DNA of 5,841 nt from JACMLD01 sp040004415 (GTDB lineage Bacteria; Bacteroidota; Bacteroidia; Chitinophagales; Chitinophagaceae), in assembly GCA_040004415.1 (NCBI GenBank), contig JBDUAY010000374.1, positions 1 to 5,841 on the forward strand. Reading direction: 5' to 3'. The stretch's first letter is position 1; each line of letters starts with the position of its first letter. The position numbers were made by a program, and so were the translations under genes. Shown piece by piece: positions 1 to 5,449 of this stretch. The notes beneath the pieces were generated by a model, which saw nothing but the letters and a program-made list of their open reading frames with translations, was not told where the DNA came from and did no database searches.

Positions 1-113
1 CTGCCTGCCCGTTTTGCAATACCATGATGACCGATGGTGTAAAGAATAAAGAAAAAGAAAATGATGTGCAGGTACTTGATATTGCGGAGCTGATTGCTGC
101 CAGCATGCAATAG
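1..113 (+). CDS. (Fe-S)-binding protein, CCG-domain family (C-terminal fragment)
   Basis: Only the last 36 residues are inside the window; the first full codon is at position 3 and the stop is TAG at 111-113. The fragment opens with ACPFCNTMMTDGVK, a CxxC pair followed by the MMTDG stretch, and ends in a short acidic/hydrophobic helix (DIAELIAASMQ). This matches the C-terminal end of the second cysteine-rich CCG domain found in HdrD/GlpC/GlcF-like iron-sulfur oxidoreductase subunits. In Bacteroidota these proteins are commonly annotated simply as (Fe-S)-binding protein. Members carry electrons between flavoprotein or membrane partners and Fe-S clusters; the partner here cannot be seen. The two cysteines would be cluster ligands by family analogy. 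From memory, such genes in Bacteroidota often lie near the 'ABC transporter ATPase' family, which fits the gene at 633. The family call is fairly secure despite the short length; the exact subunit is not. Confidence 0.8.
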   Translation, partial: ACPFCNTMMTDGVKNKEKENDVQVLDIAELIAASMQ

Positions 114-142
114 TTTATGTAATTCTATGCCGGCGCCATTTT

Positions 143-161
143 ATCAACCCAAATAAAAAGC
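143..161 (+). repeat. Intergenic 20-mer repeat, copy 1
   Basis: The sequence ATCAACCCAAATAAAAAGC lies 8 nt upstream of the ATG at 170. It matches 1181-1200 in the same orientation except for one missing T. Both copies lie just ahead of a protein start on the + strand. The function is unknown; a shared regulatory or leader element, or two copies of a small dispersed repeat, are both possible. Confidence 0.55.
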
Positions 162-169
162 CTGGAACA

Positions 170-559
170 ATGATTAGCAGAAAGAGATTATTGATTGTCT
201 TTTTATCTGTTTGCGGATTCACCATTGTTTACCTGTACTATGTCAAACAAGCGCGGCAGGCGTCTATCGCCAAATACTTTTCACATCCCCAATTGGGCGA
301 TATTTATAAAATGCGAAAAGACACCAGGGCTGAAGGTGTTACCATGTTTTATCTCAGGATCAAAGACATCGGCGAGCAAAGTATTTACTTCTATCCCAGC
401 CGTATGCAAACAGGTGCCGTGAGTGATGTTTTTTTGAATCATTTTGATACAACCGGAACGGAAGTTTATACTAAAAAGGAACTGGCCGAAATTGTTGCGG
501 GCAAATGGATGGTACAAAGCAAAAACAAAACTGAATTGCTCGAAATCGAGCGAAAATAA
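170..559 (+). CDS. Small single-pass membrane-anchored protein, function unknown
   Basis: A 129-residue protein that I cannot assign to a named family. Residues 1-6 are basic (MISRKR). Residues 7-24 form one strongly hydrophobic segment ending in aromatics (YLYYVK). It fits an uncleaved signal anchor better than a signal peptide because no clear cleavage site follows. The remaining ~100 residues look like a small mixed alpha/beta domain rich in aromatic residues (MFYLRIKDI, IYFYPSR), probably in the periplasm, with a Lys/Glu-rich C-terminus. There are no cysteines outside the membrane segment and no catalytic motif that I recognise. ATG at 170 is the first in-frame ATG after the preceding gene, 56 nt upstream, and it places the basic residues directly ahead of the membrane helix. 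No clear Shine-Dalgarno is present, as is usual in this phylum. It may be co-transcribed with the Fe-S gene, since no terminator is visible between them. Confidence 0.75.
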   Translation: MISRKRLLIVFLSVCGFTIVYLYYVKQARQASIAKYFSHPQLGDIYKMRKDTRAEGVTMFYLRIKDIGEQSIYFYPSRMQTGAVSDVFLNHFDTTGTEVYTKKELAEIVAGKWMVQSKNKTELLEIERK

Positions 560-561
560 TC

Positions 562-594
562 CGGTTTTTTTCTTTTCAGCAACATTAAAAACCG
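562..594. repeat. Inverted repeat after the 170-559 gene
   Basis: CGGTTTTT (562-569) pairs with AAAAACCG (587-594), giving 8-bp arms around a 17-nt loop just after the stop codon at 559. It could be a weak transcript-end structure. The stem is AT-rich and no T-tract follows it on the + strand, so I do not call it a terminator. Confidence 0.3.
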
Positions 595-599
595 AAAAC

Positions 600-628
600 T
601 TTTAAATGATGTTTCTGTATTAATTTTG
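600..628 (+). promoter_or_regulatory. Putative Bacteroidota-type promoter, possibly giving a leaderless mRNA
   Basis: TAATTTTG at 621-628 is a perfect match to the Bacteroidota -7 consensus TAnnTTTG. A TTTT at 600-603 lies 17 bp upstream, a 3/4 match to the -33 TTTG. The last G is only 4 nt before the ATG at 633, so transcription should begin at or within a few bases of the start codon. The match is seen in the sequence; promoter activity is inferred. Confidence 0.5.
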
Positions 629-632
629 TGCA

Positions 633-1154
633 ATGAATAATACTGATTACCGTCAATTATTACCCCGGTCATTTTCGGCAGATTCAAGGGTATGGATTTA
701 CCAGTGCAACAGAAAGTTTTCTTTGGGTGAAGCGATACAAATAGAAGATCTGCTGGCACAATTTATAGCCAACTGGAAAACACACGGCACACCAGTGACA
801 GGATATGCTAATTTATTATTCGGGCAATTTATTGTTTTAATAGCAGATCAAACCGCTACCGGCATAAGCGGATGCAGTACGGATAGTTCTGTACGCTTAA
901 TAAAAGAAATAGAGGCCTTTTTTAACGTAACGTTGTTCGACCGGCAGTTACTCGCTTTTATTATAAAAGACAATATTCAGTTGTTACCGCTACCGCAATT
1001 ACAATATGCCATTGATAACAATTTTGTGCAGCCGGATACCATCTACTTTAATAATCTTGTTCAGACAAAAGAAGAATTGGAGAAAAATTGGATGTTACCG
1101 GTGAGTGAAAGCTGGTTAGCTAAAAGATTTTCTTTTACAGCGCCTTCTTGTTAG
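633..1154 (+). CDS. Conserved Bacteroidota protein of the so-called 'ABC transporter ATPase' family, function unknown
   Basis: A 173-residue soluble protein with no signal peptide or membrane segment. It matches my memory of a Bacteroidota family usually deposited as 'ABC transporter ATPase'. Landmarks are SRVWIYQ (18-24), a Trp/His pair at W48 and H51, the strand FIVLIAD (66-72), GCSTDSSVRLIKEIE (80-94), LFDR (101-104), FNNLV (139-143) and NWMLPVSESWL (152-162). The length is normal for the family. No Walker A, ABC signature (LSGGQ) or Walker B is present, so the ATPase label is not supported and I regard it as an inherited misannotation. The GCS-D-S region and LFDR are the best candidates for a functional site. 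The start is well fixed: an in-frame TAA at 621-623 lies four codons upstream with no other start between. The family recognition is good; the biochemical role is unknown. Confidence 0.8.
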   Translation: MNNTDYRQLLPRSFSADSRVWIYQCNRKFSLGEAIQIEDLLAQFIANWKTHGTPVTGYANLLFGQFIVLIADQTATGISGCSTDSSVRLIKEIEAFFNVTLFDRQLLAFIIKDNIQLLPLPQLQYAIDNNFVQPDTIYFNNLVQTKEELEKNWMLPVSESWLAKRFSFTAPSC

Positions 1155-1180
1155 CCTATTGTTAATCGAATCGCCCGCCC

Positions 1181-1200
1181 ATCAACCCAAATTAAAAAGC
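1181..1200 (+). repeat. Intergenic 20-mer repeat, copy 2
   Basis: ATCAACCCAAATTAAAAAGC matches 143-161 with a single-T length difference. It lies 28 nt upstream of the ATG at 1229, in the gap after the 633-1154 gene. It has the same orientation relative to the downstream gene as copy 1. Confidence 0.55.
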
Positions 1201-1228
1201 GTTTATTTTAATGAAAAACTAATAAACA

Positions 1229-1816
1229 ATGAAAAAGTATTTCTTCTCATTACTACTTACCGGGCTACTGCTTGCCGGCAACCACGGTTTTGCGCAAACG
1301 GCAACCACCCCGGCCCAAACCGCCGCTGATAAGAAGGCCGCGAAAGCACAGGCTAAAGCTGACAAGAAAGCCGCAGCCGATAAAGCCGCAGCGGATAAAG
1401 TAGCCGCTGATAAGGTAACTGCAGACAAAGCTGTGGTCGACAAAATGGCAGCGGACAAAGCTGCCAAAGCACAGGCCAAAGCTGATAAAAAAGCTGCAAA
1501 AGCGCAAGCAAAGGCAAACGCTGTAACTACGGTTACGCCTGTAACACCCCCTGCTACACCGCCGCCTGTGAGCGCCAAACCAACGACTGCAAAACCAGCC
1601 ACAACTACGACAACTCCCGTTACTACTCCAACTGTAACAAAACCAGTTACACCAGCTAAAGTGACACCGGCGCCGGCCGTTAATCCGCCCAATACAAGTG
1701 CCGATAAAGCTGTGGGTACCGATGACAAAGGAAGAACCATTTATGAGGGTAAAAGGGGTGGCCGTTATTACATTAATAAAAATGGCAACAAAGAATATAT
1801 TAAAAAAACGACTTAG
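1229..1816 (+). CDS. Exported Ala/Lys-repeat protein with a C-terminal PBCV-type basic adaptor motif
   Basis: A 195-residue protein in four parts. Residues 1-23 are a signal peptide (MKKYFFSLLL..., cleavage likely after GFAQ). Residues ~31-97 are almost only A, K, D and Q, with a run of ~5-residue units (AAADK, VAADK, VTADK, AVVDK, MAADK at 48-77) flanked by two identical copies of AAKAQAKADKKAA (37-49 and 78-90). Residues ~98-160 are a Thr/Pro/Val/Ala-rich, probably disordered spacer. Residues 165-193 contain GRTIYEGKRGGRYYINKNGN, matching the short PBCV-specific basic adaptor domain (Pfam, from memory PF08789), whose function in bacteria is not established. The Ala/Lys part resembles histone H1 tails in composition, but the signal peptide argues for export. 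Binding to an anionic envelope or extracellular polymer is a possible inference. The start is fixed by in-frame TAA TAA at 1220-1225. It is followed by a strong terminator, so it may form its own unit. Confidence 0.8.
   Translation: MKKYFFSLLLTGLLLAGNHGFAQTATTPAQTAADKKAAKAQAKADKKAAADKAAADKVAADKVTADKAVVDKMAADKAAKAQAKADKKAAKAQAKANAVTTVTPVTPPATPPPVSAKPTTAKPATTTTTPVTTPTVTKPVTPAKVTPAPAVNPPNTSADKAVGTDDKGRTIYEGKRGGRYYINKNGNKEYIKKTT
1337..1498 (+). repeat. Coding repeat region (Ala/Lys units)
   Basis: This stretch encodes AAKAQAKADKKAA at each end (1337-1375 and 1460-1498), with ~15-nt units coding xxADK or xAADK between. The two end copies give the same peptide but differ at several third codon positions. 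That suggests an older duplication kept at the protein level rather than a fresh slippage event. Confidence 0.7.
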
Positions 1817-1851
1817 CAGAATACAACAACAAACAACTGTTGAACAACTGG

Positions 1852-1888
1852 CCCGGACTAAAATTTTAGTCCGGGTTTTTATTTTATT
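1852..1888 (+). terminator. Rho-independent terminator
   Basis: CCCGGACTAAAA (1852-1863) and TTTTAGTCCGGG (1864-1875) form a perfect 24-bp palindrome. It folds as a ~10-bp stem with a tight loop and is followed at once by TTTTTATTTTATT (1876-1888). It lies 35 nt after the stop codon at 1816 and ends that transcript. There is no T-tract on the opposite strand side, so it should act in the + direction only. It separates the 1229 gene from the BlaI/M56 operon. Confidence 0.9.
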
Positions 1889-1953
1889 GTAACAATTTTA
1901 CCGTTTAGCCGACCTTCAACAGCGCAGGTATTAACATCCGTGGAAAAGATGTG

Positions 1954-1982
1954 TTTATATTACGAAAATGATCGTATTTTAG
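1954..1982 (+). promoter_or_regulatory. Putative promoter of the BlaI/M56 operon
   Basis: TATTTTAG at 1975-1982 matches 7 of the 8-position -7 pattern TAnnTTTG, and TTTA at 1954-1957 lies 17 bp upstream as a -33-like element (3/4). The spacing and closeness to the ATG at 1999 are reasonable for Bacteroidota. The boxes are imperfect, so this remains a candidate. Confidence 0.4.
1961..1976. promoter_or_regulatory. Candidate BlaI operator (inverted repeat)
   Basis: TACGA (1961-1965) and TCGTA (1972-1976) form a perfect 5-bp inverted repeat around AAATGA; one further matching pair lies beyond a mismatch (1959-1978). It sits 23 nt before the BlaI start and between the putative -33 and -7 boxes. 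A dimeric repressor bound there would block RNA polymerase. BlaI/MecI proteins are known to bind dyad operators in their own promoters. Assigning this dyad to this BlaI is an inference. Confidence 0.55.
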
Positions 1983-1998
1983 TATCAAAGTTATTTTT

Positions 1999-2379
1999 AT
2001 GTCAGCACCCAAATATGTAAAGCCTACTGAAGGTGAATTGGAAATTCTGCGGGTAATATGGGATAAAGGTTTGGCCAGCGTACGCGATGTTCATGAAGAA
2101 CTGGCTAAAACAAAAGATGTGGGGTATACCACGACCCTTAAACTTATGCAGATCATGAATGAAAAGGGCCTTGTGAAAAGGGATAAATCTACCCGGGCAC
2201 ATTTTTATACTGCTGCGGTTAGCCAGGAAAAAACACAGAAACACCTGGTAGCAAAAATGATTGATGGCTTGTTTGGTGGTTCACCAGCGCGCCTGGTTAT
2301 CCAGGCACTTGGAAACTACAAAGCCAGTGAAGAAGAAATCGAGGAAATACAGCAACTACTCAATAACTTAAAAAAATAG
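1999..2379 (+). CDS. BlaI/MecI/CopY-family transcriptional repressor
   Basis: A 126-residue protein of normal length for the Penicillinase_R (BlaI/MecI) family. The N-terminal winged helix covers about residues 8-72: PTEGELEILRVIWDKG (9-24), SVRDVHEEL (27-35), the recognition-helix region GYTTTLKLMQIMNEKGLV (42-59), and a wing around KRDKSTRAHFYTA (60-72). Residues 76-126 form the helical dimerisation part, including HLVAKMIDGLFGGSP and an acidic C-terminal helix. Family members bind operator dyads as dimers and are inactivated when the partner M56 membrane protease signals. Here the M56 gene begins 4 nt after the stop, so the two are almost certainly co-transcribed and functionally paired. 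It probably represses its own operon through the dyad at 1961-1976. The leader has no Shine-Dalgarno; ATG at 1999 gives the usual short N-terminus before PTEGE. Other regulon members cannot be seen from this window. Confidence 0.95.
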   Translation: MSAPKYVKPTEGELEILRVIWDKGLASVRDVHEELAKTKDVGYTTTLKLMQIMNEKGLVKRDKSTRAHFYTAAVSQEKTQKHLVAKMIDGLFGGSPARLVIQALGNYKASEEEIEEIQQLLNNLKK

Positions 2380-2383
2380 TGGT

Positions 2384-4228
2384 ATGTATTTTTTAGCTGC
2401 TTCGGCATTCCTGAAGGCCCTGGGATGGGCGCTGGTTAACAGTGTGTGGCAATTTGCCATTTGCTGGCTGTTGTACCGCACAGTTACTGCTGCGGGAAAA
2501 AATATTACCGCAACTATTAAACATAGCATAGCATTGTCGTTGCTTGCGCTCGGCACTGTATTTTTTATTGCTGAATTGTCCTGGAAGTTTTATGACGTAA
2601 CTTCAATAGCTGGTGTAGCCATCACAAACCTGGTGGTGGAAAATAGTTCCTTGTACAATAGCTGGCAAACTGCCGGAGATTTCCTGGATACATTTATGCC
2701 CTATTGGTCACTGTTATACCTCGCTTGCATTGTTTTACTATTTATTAAGTTATGTTTTTTTGTGCGCCGTGCCGGTAGCCTGCAGCACAACGGCACTACT
2801 AAAATAAGTGCTGACTGGAGAATATATTTGAAAAACATTTCAGCGCAACTGGGCATTCAAAAAGAAGTCGGGGCTTTTCTTTCTATACATATAGATACAC
2901 CCCAGGTAATTGGTTTTCTTAAACCGGTAATACTTATTCCGGCCGCCTGCCTGGTAAATTTAACCACGAAACAACTGGAAGCGGTTTTATTACATGAACT
3001 CGTACACATAAAACGCAATGATTACCTGGTAAATATGTTTGTTGCCAGTATTGAAATACTTTTCTTTTTTAATCCTTTTGTAAAACAGATCACCAATAAT
3101 ATCCGGAAAGAACGTGAATACAGTTGCGATGATATGGTTGTGCAGTTTCAATATCATCCGGGTGATTATGCTTCTGCATTACTTACACTGGAAAAAAACA
3201 GGCTCATTCCGGTTACATATGGTATAGCGGCCATTGGTAAAAATCAAAAACAATTGCTTACGCGTATTGAACGGATTGTTGGTATAAAAAATAAACAATC
3301 CAATTCTTATCAAATTTTTGCGGGGCTGGCTGCCCTGATGCTCCTGGGTTTTATTGCTACTATTCATCCTTCTAAAACATCGTTCGATGAATTTGCTCCG
3401 GGAATAATAGGGTTGGCAGATAATAATTTAACGGGCCGGCAATTCAGTAATGAGACGACTACTACTATAAAAAATAAAAATGTATCAGTTGGCAATGCTG
3501 ATAAGCAAACCAGTGCTGTTAAAAATAAAATTGATCGTCCGTCAGCTGTCAAAAATAATGATGCCGCAAATGCAGATCCAGATTTGTTTACCGAAGCCGC
3601 TTTTGCAGACAATGATAATAATGCAGATGATCATGTGATAAATGCCGCCACAAAGGAGGCAAGGGATTTTTCATTACCACAAAAGCAAATAGCTGATTTG
3701 CCGGAGTCACCGGATGCGTCCTCCAATGCTCCGGAACCTTATGTGCCATCAAATAGTTTTTCTTACCAGGTTATTCAGGATACGTCCATACCAAAAATAA
3801 AAGGCGAAACATATGCTGAACGCAAGGCAAGAGAGGCCCAGATAAAAGCGCAAAAGGCGATGGCAGAAATTAACTGGCAAAAAATTGAAAAAGACTTTAA
3901 ATACAATAAGTTGGGCCTGGCGAAACTTAAAAAAGAATTGACAGTACAATTACAAAACCTGAACTGGCAAAAGATAAATGCTGACGTTCAAAATCAATTG
4001 AACGGGGAACAGATTGAAGCATTGCAGGAAACCATTAAACAGAACCAGGTAATTAAGGAATACCAGCAAACGGAAGCATATTATGAAGCGCTGCATAAAA
4101 ACCTGGCTGAGCAGGCTCAAGTTATTAAAATCAGTCATCAGCGTGCCGTGGAAAATCAAAAGACTGTAGAAGAACAGCAAAAGAAATTGCAGGCTGAAAT
4201 GAGAAAAAAGCGGATAATATATCTTTAA
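2384..4228 (+). CDS. M56-family (BlaR1-like) membrane zinc metallopeptidase with a non-canonical coiled-coil C-terminus
   Basis: A 614-residue partner of the upstream BlaI. Membrane segments are likely at about 12-31, 46-64, 107-127 and 310-327. The cytosolic protease domain holds DTPQVIGFLKPVILIP (171-186), the zinc motif HELVH (204-208, H204/E205/H208), RNDYLVN (211-217), and REYSCDD (244-250), where E245 is the expected third zinc ligand. This is a complete, apparently active M56 site. In BlaR1/MecR1 the last membrane helix is followed by an extracytoplasmic penicillin-binding sensor. Here it is replaced by a ~140-residue Asn/Ala/Asp/Lys-rich linker (331-470, with SAVKN twice at 377 and 387) and a charged helical region (475-610). 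That region repeats NWQKI at 497-501 and 527-531 and is rich in Gln/Glu/Lys, likely coiled coil. No SxxK motif typical of the sensor is evident. By analogy it should inactivate BlaI when triggered; the trigger is unknown and probably not a beta-lactam. It starts 4 nt after the BlaI stop, suggesting translational coupling. Confidence 0.93.
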   Translation: MYFLAASAFLKALGWALVNSVWQFAICWLLYRTVTAAGKNITATIKHSIALSLLALGTVFFIAELSWKFYDVTSIAGVAITNLVVENSSLYNSWQTAGDFLDTFMPYWSLLYLACIVLLFIKLCFFVRRAGSLQHNGTTKISADWRIYLKNISAQLGIQKEVGAFLSIHIDTPQVIGFLKPVILIPAACLVNLTTKQLEAVLLHELVHIKRNDYLVNMFVASIEILFFFNPFVKQITNNIRKEREYSCDDMVVQFQYHPGDYASALLTLEKNRLIPVTYGIAAIGKNQKQLLTRIERIVGIKNKQSNSYQIFAGLAALMLLGFIATIHPSKTSFDEFAPGIIGLADNNLTGRQFSNETTTTIKNKNVSVGNADKQTSAVKNKIDRPSAVKNNDAANADPDLFTEAAFADNDNNADDHVINAATKEARDFSLPQKQIADLPESPDASSNAPEPYVPSNSFSYQVIQDTSIPKIKGETYAERKAREAQIKAQKAMAEINWQKIEKDFKYNKLGLAKLKKELTVQLQNLNWQKINADVQNQLNGEQIEALQETIKQNQVIKEYQQTEAYYEALHKNLAEQAQVIKISHQRAVENQKTVEEQQKKLQAEMRKKRIIYL

Positions 4229-4413
4229 TCATTTTGCGTCCCTCATTGGTTCTCCGGCACGATCTATGGCTCCAAATACGATTGGCTGCACCAACACCCG
4301 CAGGTTTCATGCGGTACTGAATCACGAACTACCAGCACTCAAGTCTCACGGGCTTAATGATAATACACATTTTTGTATTTATTCTCCTACATTCGTGCTA
4401 ATTACATGTTTAT
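4229..4413. other. Intergenic region without a recognised gene
   Basis: The 185 nt between the M56 stop and the next ATG hold no convincing gene or clear terminator. A small hairpin CCGCA/TGCGG (4298-4302 and 4310-4314, 7-nt loop) is visible, but no T-tract follows it. The stretch 4240-4350 looks more GC-rich than its flanks. The last ~60 nt are AT-rich and probably contain the promoter of the next gene; CATTTTTG at 4368-4375 is a one-mismatch -7 box with no good -33 partner. Confidence 0.5.
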
Positions 4414-5298
4414 ATGAAATTAGAATTGCTTGATTTTATTGAGCTGGAGAACTACCCTACCGGCTCTGGCATTGAGTTTTATGACGATAAGATCTATATA
4501 ATTGGAGATGGTTCACGCGATTTGCTGGTAATGAGCAAAAAATGGAATAAGCCCACGCTTATTAACCTGTTTGACACTGCAGAGAAAAAAAATCCCAAAT
4601 CCCTGACTTCTGAGCTGGAAACCATGACCGTATTGTCTGTCGACAAAAAACTGCATCTGCTAATAATAGGCTCCGGCGCAAACGATAAAAAAAGCAAGGC
4701 CCTTCTTTTAAATCTTAAGAACAACGCCAAAACCTGGCTGGATCTAAGCGTTTTCTACAATAGAATTCGTGCCTCAGGCATACCAGACCTCAATATAGAA
4801 GGAATTGCAGAAGTATACGATTACCTGGTACTGGTCAATCGCGGAAATGCGGCTAACCCGGTCAACCATCTCATAATAACCAAATCAGATTTTTGGAAAA
4901 ACCAGGAAAAGGCAAGCTTGCAAACCATTGTTGTTGATTTTGAATCCGCCGGGGATATTGCCGGCATGGGTATTTCTGGTTTAACATACTCCGACAAGCA
5001 CGAAGATTTGTTTCTAACCATAGCTACAGAAAAGATTCCCACAGCAACAGATCCGGGCACAGTTGGAAAGAGCTACCTGGCTGTCATTGAAAATCTGTAC
5101 CGGAAAATAGGCCGTGAAAAAGGTAAGATTAAAGTAAACCAACTAATCGATTTAACTGCTGTCAACAAAGACTTCAGGGGTTTTGACGTTGAATCGGTGT
5201 GCATACAATCGCAAAAAGATCATAGCGTGAAATTGCAACTGGTAGCCAATAATGACACCGGCAGACCTTTTCTTTTTAAAGTTGGATTGGATTGGTGA
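4414..5298 (+). CDS. DUF6929-like protein, probable beta-propeller, function unknown
   Basis: A 294-residue protein with short repeating beta-strand patterns: IEFYDDKIYIIGDGSRDLLVM (20-40), KLHLLIIGSG (79-88), KALLLNL (95-101), EGIAEVYDYLVLVNRG (129-144), DLFLTIATE (198-206) and KLQLVANNDTGRPFLFKVG (273-291). This alternation fits a beta-propeller. NIEGIA (127-132) and FDVESV (257-262) resemble the D/N-x-EGI/ES signatures of SdiA-regulated and esterase-like-phytase-type propellers, where the acidic residues sit near the central pore. I recall similar Bacteroidota proteins under the DUF6929 name, but cannot confirm it here. The start is secure: an in-frame TAA at 4399-4401 lies only five codons upstream. 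There is therefore no signal peptide and the protein should be cytoplasmic, which is unlike many secreted propellers. It appears to be monocistronic, with 185 nt before it and 151 nt after it. The ligand or reaction is unknown. Confidence 0.7.
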   Translation: MKLELLDFIELENYPTGSGIEFYDDKIYIIGDGSRDLLVMSKKWNKPTLINLFDTAEKKNPKSLTSELETMTVLSVDKKLHLLIIGSGANDKKSKALLLNLKNNAKTWLDLSVFYNRIRASGIPDLNIEGIAEVYDYLVLVNRGNAANPVNHLIITKSDFWKNQEKASLQTIVVDFESAGDIAGMGISGLTYSDKHEDLFLTIATEKIPTATDPGTVGKSYLAVIENLYRKIGREKGKIKVNQLIDLTAVNKDFRGFDVESVCIQSQKDHSVKLQLVANNDTGRPFLFKVGLDW

Positions 5299-5449
5299 TC
5301 CCTGGTCAAACTGCCGTATTCTTTTTTTACATCCAGCCCAGCGAAGGTTCCAACGACTACAGTAGTTTGCATCAATAGCCGAAATCAAATATTTTCAATA
5401 TTATTGGACCAGTCAGCCAGATTATTTTATCATTATTTTTATTGTTGAA
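5299..5449. other. Intergenic region, probable promoter of the next gene
   Basis: The 151 nt hold no gene. The first part contains a T-run (5323-5329) without a convincing preceding stem, so termination here is uncertain. The later part is very AT-rich; TATTATTG at 5399-5406 matches the -7 pattern TAnnTTTG with one mismatch, but no TTTG lies at the right distance upstream (the nearest, 5366-5369, is 29 bp away). It is a likely but unresolved promoter region. Confidence 0.4.

Noticed and set aside
195..422. + strand 75-codon frame overlapping the 170-559 gene
   Set aside because: It lies entirely inside the better-supported membrane-protein gene, in another frame, and shows no domain or signal.
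1219..1740. Long open frame on the - strand opposite the Ala/Lys-repeat gene (173 codons, Ala/Val/Leu/Gly-rich)
   Set aside because: It is the antisense shadow of the GC-richer Ala/Lys/Thr repeat codons. The + strand product has a signal peptide, a recognisable C-terminal motif and a terminator; the antisense product is low-complexity with no motif.
1832..1850. Two AACAACTG direct repeats 11 nt apart before the terminator
   Set aside because: Too short to distinguish from chance in AT/AC-rich DNA, and without a link to a start or operator.
3950..4180. - strand hydrophobic open frame opposite the C-terminal region of the M56 gene
   Set aside because: The Leu/Phe-rich appearance is what Lys/Gln/Glu codons give on the opposite strand; it is a composition artefact.
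4131..4325. 64-codon - strand frame across the end of the M56 gene and the following intergenic region
   Set aside because: Half of it is antisense to the coiled-coil coding region, and no start context or family resemblance was seen.
5388..5402. AATATT-TTC-AATATT inverted repeat upstream of the 5450 gene
   Set aside because: AATATT is self-complementary and common in AT-rich intergenic DNA; there is no evidence that it is an operator.
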